Origin: Serinus canaria
Taxonomy: Eukaryota; Chordata; Aves; Passeriformes; Fringillidae
Length of the DNA: 64,000 nt
NCBI RefSeq assembly: GCF_022539315.1
Contig: NC_066317.1
Location: forward strand, 43,370,435-43,434,434
Direction of reading: 5' to 3'
Position 1 is the stretch's first letter; each line of letters starts with the position of its first letter. Both the position numbers and the translations under genes were made by a program. Shown here one piece after another: positions 1-8,700 of the stretch. The notes below the pieces were generated by a model. The model saw only the letters and a list, made by a program, of their open reading frames with translations. It was not told the origin of the DNA and did not search any database.

Positions 1-799
1 TTGGTAGTTTCTGAGACGCTAACCCTAGGCGTATCCCTAACCCTAACCTGAGGCAGGAAAATCAGCTGAGGGTAAGTGGTGGTCGGAGGTAAAACCTGTG
101 AAGGCAGGCATCTTGTGGCAGTTTTGCACTCTTCTTCGGATGCCTTTCGCATCTGCAGTGCAGTCGGAGCTCAGCGCTTGGTAGTTTCTGAGACGCTAGC
201 CCTAGGCGTAACGCTAACCCTAACCTGAGGCAGGAAAATCAGCTGAGGGTAAGTGGTGTTTGGAATCAAAAGCCGTGGTGTCAGGCATCTTGTGGCAGTT
301 TTGCACTCCCCTTGGGATGCCTTTCGCTGCTGCAGTGCAGCTTGAGCTGTGGGCTTGGTACTTTCTGAAACGCTAACCCTAGGCGTAACCCTAACCTGAG
401 GCAGGAAAATCAGCCTAAGGTAAGTGGTGGTCGGAATCAAAATCTGTGGGGGCAGGCATCTTGTGGCAGCTTTGCACTCCCCATTGGATGCCTTTCGCAG
501 CTGCAGTGCAGCTGGAGCTGTGGGCTTGGTACTTTCTGAAACGCTAACCCTAGGCGTAACCCTAACCTGAGGCAGGAAAATCAGCCTAAGGTAAGTGGTG
601 GTCGGAGGGAAAACCCGTGGTGGCAGGCATCTTGTGGCAGTTTTGGACTCTTCTTCGGATGCCTTTCGCTGCTGCAGTGCAGCTGGAGGTCAGGGTTTGG
701 TAGTTTCTGAGACTCTAACCCTACGCGTAACCCTAACCCTAAACTGAGGCAGGAAAAGCAGCCGAGGCTAAGTGGTGGTCGGAATCAAAAGCAGTGATG
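1..799. repeat. 177-bp telomere-hexamer satellite array, left segment (5 monomers)
   Basis: Tandem monomers of about 171-178 bp start at the window edge in mid-unit, so the array extends further left. Each unit has three recognisable parts: a GTAGTTTCTGAGACGC lead followed by CCCTAA-type hexamers, a middle part containing AAGTGGTGGTCGGA and GCAGGCATCTTGTGGCAG, and a tail with CTGCAGTGCAGCTGGAG. Telomere-like blocks lie near 20, 196, 374, 541 and 715. Some units have two hexamers rather than three, which explains the shorter periods (for example 171 bp between the units near 354 and 525). The segment ends where a solo LTR is inserted. The periodicity is seen directly; the subtelomeric location is inferred from the orientation of CCCTAA. 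Confidence 0.95.
795..799. other. Target-site duplication, left copy (TGATG)
   Basis: The five bases before the LTR read TGATG. The five bases after it (2203-2207) read TGGTG, one mismatch. Removing the LTR and one copy restores the normal monomer text (…AAAGCxGTGGTGGCAGGC…), which fixes both edges of the insertion. A 5-bp duplication is typical of ERVL-class integrases. Confidence 0.75.
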
Positions 800-1087
800 T
801 GTCCTGGTTTGAAAGGAAGTGGTTTTTTTTTGGAGACAGTGGTTAGCCCGGTGGGGTCTCAGGGTGTGAATATTGGCACTTGTTTGGACCAATGAGGAGA
901 TGGTTCCGCCTCTGAGAACACAAGGGTACAAAGGTAGAACTCCCAGGAAGTGACGCTCTCTTGCTTGTCGGTCAGCAAAGGGATCTGGTCAGTTCTCTCT
1001 CCCCTCCGGCTGTAGGCCGGGTGGGGGAGGGGAAAAGGCCACGAGGCGTCGTGAGCTAGGCCGGGACCTTGGATCTTGGAGAGGAAG

Positions 1088-1291
1088 AGAGAGACTGGGG
1101 GGGGAAGTGAAAGGATGGAGGGGTGGAAGTAGTGAAAGCACCGAGCAAATTTCCCCCCCCCCCCACTCCCGCTTCGAGAGAGATAGAGAGAGAGACCGGG
1201 AGGGGGAAGTGAAAGGATGGAGGGGTGGAAGTAGTGAAAGCACCGAGCAAATTTCCCTCCCCCCCCCCTCACCCCGCTTCCGAGAGAGAGA
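1088..1291 (+). repeat. Tandem duplication (about 102 bp x2) inside the LTR
   Basis: The text starting GAGAGACTGGGG at 1088 recurs as GAGAGACCGGGA at 1190. Both copies contain AAGTGAAAGGATGGAGGGG and AGTAGTGAAAGCACCGAGC, followed by a run of C and a GAGA-rich end. The offset is 102 bp. The copies differ mainly in the length of the C-run, so the duplication lies in U3 or the leader of the LTR and could be an element-specific variant or a later slippage event. Confidence 0.85.
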
Positions 1292-2070
1292 GAGAGTGAG
1301 AGAAGAGAGAAAAAGAGATAAGACGCGCCGGGCAGCTCCTGGAAGTCGGCCAAGAGTGAGAAGAGAGTCCGGCACCTAGAGATGATTTTAACTTTTTTCC
1401 TTCACGATGGAAACCTTCCAGACGTTGATCCTCCCGGAGGACAGAGATAAGAACAAGAAGAAATGGACAGTGAAATGAGAGGTTTGTGTGAGTAGGGAGT
1501 AGTGGAGTTAATGAGAAGATTTACTTGGGAAGAGATAACGGAGGAGCAGTTTTTTTTTTCGGCTGTGGACGGACTAACTTTCTATTGTAACACAGAGACT
1601 GCGGCTTTGGGGGGAAAGCAATGGCTCAGACCCAAGAAAGGCAGTGAAGGTAGTGGTAGGCAGAAATCAGAAATGAGAGATTTCGTCGTGAAGCCCTTGC
1701 CCCGGGGGAAATGGGGGGGGATTTTGTTATCCCAAAAATGGAGAGACTGTCGTTTTGTGGAACTGACCAAAGTATCCTTAAAAGAGAAACCCCAAAAGCA
1801 ATCTTCTGGTCCATTTCCATGGTGAGAGCATGGAATATGGAAAGGGGTTAGTCAAGAAATGGCACAAGGAGAAGACTCCTTCCTCTTTAATAGAATGTAT
1901 TGATTGTTAGAAGAAGGATAATGGACTGAGAATTAACACCTGAGAGATGGGACTGAAGGAAGATTGGCGTTTGTATTGTATGTTGTAATGTGGGTTGAGA
2001 GGGGGAGGAGAAATGTGTTTGAAAGATTTCCATTCTGTTCTTGTGTGTGTGTGTTGTGTGTGTGTGTGTT

Positions 2071-2076
2071 AATAAA
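2071..2076 (+). promoter_or_regulatory. LTR polyadenylation signal AATAAA
   Basis: An AATAAA hexamer directly follows a (GT)n tract at 2041-2069 and is followed by a T-rich stretch. It lies 126 bp from the LTR 3' edge, a plausible R/U5 position. It supports the + orientation of the element. Confidence 0.6.
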
Positions 2077-5000
2077 GTTTTTTTCCTTTTATTCCTAAAT
2101 TGGTGTTTGCTTGCTCTGTTTCTGGTCACATCTCACAGTAGGCACTACGTGGATGTGTTTTCGTGGAGGCACTGGCAATGTGCCCAGTCCGAAACCAAGA
2201 CATGGTGGCAGGCCACTTGTGGCAGTTTTGCACTCCCTTGGGATGCCTTTCACTGCTGAAGTGCAGCTGGAGGTCTGGGCTTGGTCGTTTCTGAGACGCT
2301 AACCCTAGGCGTAACCCTAACCCTAACCTGAGGCAGGAAAAGCAGCCTAGGGTAAGTGGTGGTCGGAGAAAATAGACGTGGTGGCAGGCATCTTGTGGCA
2401 GTTTTGCACTCCCCTTGGGATACCTTTCACTGCTGCAGTGCAGCTGGAGGTCTGGGCTTGGTCGTTTTTGAGACGGTAACCCTGGGCGTAACGCTAACCC
2501 TAACCTGAGGCAGGAAAAGCAGCCTAGGGTAAGTGGTGGTCGGAGGCAAAATCTGTGGTGGCAGGCATCTTGTGGCAGTTTTGCACTCCCCTTGGGATGC
2601 CTTTCACTGCTGCAATGCAGCTGGAGCTGTGGGCTTGGTAGTTTCTGAGACGCTAACCCTAGGCGTAACACTAACCCTGACATTCGGCAGGAAAAGCAGC
2701 CTAGGGTAAGTGGTGATGGGAATCAAAATCTGTGGTGGCAGGCCTCTTGTGGCAGTTTTGCACTCCCCTTGGGATGCCTTTCGCAGCTGCAGTGCAGCTG
2801 GAGCTCTGGGCTTGGTAGTTTCTGAGACGCTAACCCTAGGGGTAACCCTAACCTGAGGCAGGAAAATCAGCCTATGATAAGTGGTGGTCGGAGGGAAAAC
2901 CCGTGATGGCAGGCATCTTGTGGCAGTTTTTCACTCCCCATTGGATGCCTTTCGCAGCTGCAGTGCAGCTGGAGGTCAGGGCTTGGTAGTTTCTGAGATG
3001 CTAACCCTAGGCGTAACCCTAACCCTAACCTGAGGCAGGAAAAGCAGCCGAGGGTCAGTGGTGGTCCGAGGGAAAAGCCGTGGAGGCAGGCATCTTGTGG
3101 CTGTTTTGCAGTCCTCTTGGGATGCCTTTTGGAGCTACAGTGCCGTTGGAGCTCTGGGCTTGGTAGTTTCTGAGACGCTAACCCTAGGCGTAACCCTAAC
3201 CTGAGGCAGGAAAAGCAGCCAAGGCTAAGTGGTGGTCAGAGAGAAAACCCGTGGTGGCATGCATCTTGTGGCAGTTTTGGACTCCCCTTGGCATGCCATT
3301 CGCAGCTGCAGTGCAGCTGGAGCTGTGGGCTTGGTAGTTTCTGAGACGCTTATCCTAGGCGTAACCCTAACCCTAACCTGAGGCAGGAAAAGCAGCCTAG
3401 GGTAAGTGGTGGTCCGAGGGAAAAGCCTTGGAGGCAGGCAACTTGTGGCTGTTTTGCAGTCCTCTTGGGATGCCTTTCGCAGCTGCAGTGCAGCTGGAGG
3501 TCAGGGCTTGGTAGTTTCTGAGACGCTAACCCTAGGCGTAACCCTAACCCTAAACTGAGGCAGGAAAAGCAGCCGAGGGTAAGTGGTGGTCGGAATAAAA
3601 CTCGTGGTGGCAGGCATCTTGTGGCAGTTTTGCACTCCCCTTGGGATGCCTTTCACTGCTGCAGTGCAGCTGGAGGTGTGGGCTTGGTAGTTTCTGAGAC
3701 GCTAACCCTAGGCGTAACCCTTACTCTAACCTAAAGGCAGGAAAAGCAGCCTAGGGTAAGTGGTGGTCGGAATCAAAATATGTGAGGGCAGGCATCTTGT
3801 GGCAGTTTTGCACTCCCCATTGGATGCCTTTCACTGCTGCAGTGCAGCTGGAGCGTCGGGCTTGGTAGTTTCTGAGACGCTAACCCTAGGCGTAACCCTA
3901 ACCCTAACCTGAGGCAGGAAAAGCAGCCTAGGGTAAGTGGTGGTCGGAATTAAAAGCCGTGGTGGCAGGCATCTTGTGGCAGTTTTGCACTCCCCTTGGG
4001 ATGCCTTTCGCAGCTGCAGTGCAGCTGGAGCTCTGGGCTTGGTAGTTTCTGAGACGCTAACCCTAGGCGTAACCCTAACCCTAACCTGAGGCAGGAAAAG
4101 TAACCTAGGCTAAGTGGTGGTCGGAATTAAACCTGTGGTGGCAGGCATCTTGTGGCAGTTTTGCACTCCCTTTGGGATGCCTTTCGCAGCTGCAGTGCAG
4201 CTGGAGCTGTGGGCTTGGTAGTTTCTGAGACGCTAACCCTAGGCGTAACGCTAACCCTAACCTGAGGCAGGAAAAGCAGCCGAGTTTAAGTGGTGGTTGG
4301 AATTAAAAGCCGTGGTGGCAGGCATCTTGGGGCAGTTTTGCACTCCCCTTGGGATGCCTTTCACTGCTGCAGTGCAGCTGGAGCTGTGATGTTGGTAGTT
4401 TCTGAGACACTAACCCTAGGCGTAACCCTAACCCTAACCTGAGGCAGGAAAAGCAGCCGAGTTTAAGTGGTGGTTGGAATTAAAAGCCGTGGTGGCAGGC
4501 ATCTTGGGGCAGTTTTGCACTCCCCTTGGGATGCCTTTCACTGCTGCAGTGCAGCTGGTGGTCTGGGCTTGTTAGTTTCTGAGACGCTAAGCCTAGGCGT
4601 AACCCTAACCCTAACCTGAGGCAGGAAAAGCAGCCAAGGCTAAGTGGTGGTCAGAGAGAAAACCCGTGGTGGCATGCATCTTGTGGCAATTTTGGACTCC
4701 CCTTGGGAGGCCACTCACTGCTGCAGTGAAGCTGGTGGTCTGGGCTTGTTAGTTTCTGTGACACTAACCCTAGGCGAAACCCTAACCCTAACCTGAGGCA
4801 GGAGATGCAGCCTAGGGTAAGTGGTGGTCGGAGGGAAAACCCGTGGTGGCAGGCATCTTGTGGCAGTTTTGGACTCCTCTTGGGATGCCTTTCGCAGCTG
4901 CAGTGCAGCTGGAGCTCTGGGATTGATAGTTTCTGAGACGCTAAACCTAGGCGTAACGCTAACCCGAACCTGAGGCAGGAAAAGCAGCAAAGGGTAAGTG

Positions 5001-5450
5001 GTGTTCGGAATCAAAATCTTTTGTGGCAGGCATCTTGTGGCAGTTTTGCACTCCCCTTAGGATGAATTTCACTGCTGCACTGCAGCTGGAGCTGTGGGCT
5101 TGGTAGTTTCTGAGACGCTAACCCTAGGCGTAACCCTAACCCTAACCTGAGGCAGGAAAAGCAGCCTAGGTAAGTGGTGGTCGGAATAAAAGCCGTGGTG
5201 GCAGGCATCTTGTGGCAGTTTTGCACTCCCCTTGGGATGCCTTTCGCAGCTGCAGTGCAGCTGGAGCTCTGGGCTTGGTAGTTTCTGAGACGCTAACCCT
5301 AGGCGTAACGCTAACCCTAACCTGAGGCAGGAAAAGCAGCCTAGGGTAAGTGGTGTTCGGAATCAAAATCTTTTGTGGCAGGCATCTTGTGGCAGTTTTG
5401 CACTCCCCTTAGGATGCCTTTCACTGCTGCAGTGCAGCTGGAGCTGTGGG

Positions 5451-5627
5451 CTTGGTAGTTTCTGAGACGCTAACCCTAGGCGTAACCCTAACCCTAACCT
5501 GAGGCAGGAAAAGCAGCCTAGGGTAAGTGGTGGTCGGAGTCAAAAGCCGTGGTGGCAGGCATCTTGTGGCAGTTTTGCACTCCCCTTGGGATGCCTTTCG
5601 CAGCTGCAGTGCAGCTGGAGCTCTGGG
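5451..5627. repeat. Representative 177-bp satellite monomer
   Basis: This unit runs from CTTGGTAGTTTCTG at 5451 to the next CTTGG at 5628. It contains the telomere-type block, a hairpin with arms TAACCCTAGGC and GCCTAGGGTAA around that block, and the tail palindrome CAGCTGCAGTGCAGCTG at 5601-5617. It is closest to what I judge by eye to be the consensus and is given as the reference unit. Confidence 0.85.
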
Positions 5628-5647
5628 CTTGGTAGTTTCTGAGACGC

Positions 5648-5703
5648 TAACCCTAGGCGTAACCCTAACCCTAACCTGAGGCAGGAAAAGCAGCCTAGGG
5701 TAA
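5648..5703. other. Monomer hairpin enclosing the telomere hexamers (example)
   Basis: The left arm TAACCCTAGGC (5648-5658) and the right arm GCCTAGGGTAA (5693-5703) are inverted repeats at 10 of 11 positions, separated by a 34-nt loop that holds the CCCTAA repeats. The same arrangement recurs in most units of the CCTAGGG class; units of the CCGAGGG class lose one pair in the stem. Whether it folds in vivo is not shown by the sequence. Confidence 0.6.
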
Positions 5704-8700
5704 GTGGTGGTCGGAATCAAAAGCCGTGGTGGCAGGCATCTTGTGGCAGTTTTGCACTCCCCTTGGGATGCCTTTCGCAGCTGCAGTGCAGCTGGAGCTC
5801 TGGGCTTGGTAGTTTCTGAGACGCTAACCCTAGGCGTAACCCTAACCCTAACCTGAGGCAGGAAAAGCAGCCTAGGGTAAGTGGTGGTCGGAAGCAAAAG
5901 CCGTGGTGGCAGGCATCTTGTGGCAGTTTTGGACTCCCCTTGGGATGCCTTTCACTGCTGCAGTGCAGCTGGAGCTGTGGGTTTGGTAGTTTCTCAGAAG
6001 CTAACCCTAGGCGAAACCCTAACCCTAAACTGAGTCAGGAAAAGCAGCCGAGGGTAAGTGGTGGTCGGAGGCAAAAGCTGTGGTGGCAGGCATCTTGTGG
6101 CAGTTTTGCACTCCCCTTGGGATGCCTTTCACTGCTGCAGTGCAGCTGGAGGTGTGGGTTTGGTAGTTTCTGAGACGCTAACCCTAGGCATAACCCTAAC
6201 CCTAACCTGAGGCAGGAAAAGCAGCCGAGGGTACGTGGTGGTCGGAGGCAAAAGCCGTGGTGGCAGGCATCTTGTGGCAGTTTTTCACTCCCCTTGGGAT
6301 GCCTTTTGCAGGTGCAGTGCAGCTGGAGCTGTGGGCTTGGTAGTTTCTGAGACGCTAACCCTGGGCGTAACCGTAACCCTAACCTGAGGCCGGAAAAGCA
6401 GACTAGGATAAGTGGTGGTCGGAATTAAAAGCCGTGGTGGCAGGCATCTTGTGGCAGCTTTGCACTCCCCATTGGATGCCTTTCGCAGCTGCAGTGCAGC
6501 TGGAGGTCAGGGCTTGGTAGTTTCTAAGACACTAGCCCTAGGCGTAACCCTAACCTGAGGCAGGAAAATCAGCCCATGATAAGTTGTGGTCGGAGGGAAA
6601 ACCCGTGATTGCAGGCATCTTGTGGCAGTTTTGCACTCTCCTTGGGATGCCTTTCACTGCTGCAGTGCAGCTGGAGGTCAGGGCTTGGTAGTTTCTGAGA
6701 TGCTAACCCTAGGCGTAACCCTAACCCTAACCTGAGGCAGGAAAAGCAGCCGAGGGTAAGTGGTGGTCCGAGGGAAAAGCCGTGGAGGCAGGCATCTTGT
6801 GGCTGTTTTGCAGTCCTCTTGGGATGCCTTTTGCAGCGGCAGTGCAGCTGGAGCTCTGGGCTTGGTAGTTTCTGAGACGCTAACCCTAGGCGTAACCCTA
6901 ACCTGAGGCAGGAAAATCAGCCGAGGGTAAGTGGTGGTCCGAATAAAAGCCGTGGTGGCAGGCATCTTGTGGCAGTTTTGCACTCCCCTTGGGATGCCTT
7001 TCACTACTGCAGTGCAGCTGGAGCTGTGGGCTTGGTAGTTTCTGAGACGCTAACCCTAGGCGTAACCCTAACCTGAGGCAGGAAAAGCAGCCTAGGGTAA
7101 GTGGTGGTCGGAATTAAAAGCCGTGATGGCAGTCATCTTGTGGCAGTTTTGCACTCCCCTTGAGATGCCTTTCGCAGCTGCAGTGCATCTGGAGGTCTGG
7201 GATTGGTAGTTTCTGAGACGCTAACCCTAGGCGTAACCCTAACCCTAACCTGAGGCAGGAAAAGCAGCCGAGGGTAAGTGGTGGTCGGAGGCAAAAGCTG
7301 TGGTGGCAGGCAACTTGTGGCAGTTTTGCACTACCCTTGGGATGCCTTTCGCAGCTGCAGTGCAGCTGGAGCTCTGGGCTTGGTAGTTTCTGAGACGCTA
7401 ACTCTAGGCGTAACCCTAACCTGAGGCAGGAAAAGCAGCCTCTAGTAAGTGGTGGACGGAATTAAAAGCCGTGATGGCAGGCATCTTGTGGCAGATTTGG
7501 ACTCCCCTTGGGATGCCTTTCGCAGCTGCAGTGCACCTGGAGGTCTGGGATTGGTAGTTTCTGAGACGCTAACCCTAGGCCTAACCCTAACCCTAACCTG
7601 AGGTAGGAAAAGCAGCCGAGGGTAAGTGGTGGTGGGAATCAAAATCGTGGTGTCAGGCATCTTGTGGCAGTTTTGCACTCCCCTTGGGATGCCTTTCACT
7701 GCTGCAGTGCAGTTGGAGCTGTGGGCTTGGTAGTTTCTGAGACGCTAACCCTAGGTGTAACCCTAGCCTGAGGCAGGAAAAGCAACCTAGGGTAAGTAGT
7801 GGTCGGAATAAAACCCGTGGTGGCAGGCATCTTGTGGCAGTTTTGCACTCCCCTTGGGATGCCTTTCACTGCTGCAGTGCAGCAGGAGGTCAGGGCTTGG
7901 TAGTTTCTGAGACGCTAACCCTAGGGGTAACCCTAACATGAGGCAGGAAAATCAGCCTATGATAAGTGGTGGTCGGAGGGAAAACCCGTGGTGGCAGGCA
8001 TCTTGTGGCAGTTTTTCATTCCCATTGAGATGCCTTTGGCAGCTGCAGTGCAGCTGGAGGTCAGGGCTTGGTAGTTTCTGAGACACTAGCCCTAGGCGTA
8101 ACCCTAACCCTAACCTGAGGCAGGAAAAGCAGCCGAGGTTAAGTGGTGGTCGGAATTAAAATCCGTGGTGGCAGGCATCTTGTAGCAGTTTTGCACTCCC
8201 CTTGGGATGCCTTTCACTGCTGCAGTGCCGTTGGATCTCAGGGCTTTGGTAGTTTCTGAGATGCTAACCCTAGGCGTAACCCTAACCCTAGCCTGAGGCC
8301 GGAAAAGCAGCCTAGGATAAGTGGTGTTTGGAATCAAAAGCCGTGGTGGCAGGCATCTTGTGGCAGTTTTGCACTCCCCTTGGAATGCCTTTCACAGCTG
8401 CAGTGCCGTTGGAGCTGTGGGCTTGGTCGTTTCTGAGACGCTAACCCTAGGCATAACCATAACCCTAACCTGAGGCAGGAAAAGTAGCCTAGGGTAAGTG
8501 GTGGTCGGGGGAAAAACCCGTGGTTGCTAGCATCTTGTGGCAGTTTTGGACTCCCCTTGGGATGCCTTTCGCAGCTGCAGTGCAGCTGGAGCTCTGGGCT
8601 TGGTCGTTTCTGAGACGCTAACCCTAGGCGTAACCCTTACTCTAACCTGAGGCAGGAAAAGCAGCCTAGGGTTAGCGGTGGTGGGAATCAAAATCTGTGA

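Larger units (their letters stand above)
800..2202 (+). mobile_element. Solo LTR, avian ERVL-like, inserted in the satellite
   Basis: The element begins TGTCCTGGTTT (800-810) and ends AAACCAAGACA (2192-2202). These ends are inverted repeats matching at 10 of 11 positions, with the canonical TG…CA termini of an LTR. It is flanked by a 5-bp target duplication (TGATG/TGGTG). A poly(A) signal AATAAA at 2071-2076 follows a GT-rich stretch, giving + orientation with U5 to the right. No second LTR, gag, pol or env sequence is present, so it is a solo LTR left by recombination. It is long (1403 bp), partly because of an internal duplication at 1088-1290 rich in C-runs and GAGA. The TGTCCTGGTTTGAAA start is, from memory, common in songbird LTRs. 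Short open frames inside it (for example 1502-1825) match no retroviral protein that I recognise and are treated as chance. Confidence 0.85.

Noticed and set aside
171..440. Minus-strand open frames throughout 1-10041 (for example 171-440, 5421-5897, 9107-9382)
   Set aside because: They are satellite periodicity: the unit is 59 codons long and the same peptides recur in several frames. No start context, domain or codon bias supports a protein.
1502..1825. 107-codon frame inside the solo LTR, as a possible retroviral or accessory gene
   Set aside because: It matches no retroviral family that I recognise and lies wholly within LTR sequence bounded by a target duplication.
2041..2259. Frame crossing from the LTR GT-tract into satellite
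   Set aside because: It spans a transposon-satellite junction and is an accident of the GT repeat.
5648..5703. G-quadruplex in each monomer
   Set aside because: Only two or three TTAGGG-type runs occur per block, one short of the four G-runs needed within a short distance; an intermolecular or long-loop form cannot be judged from sequence alone.
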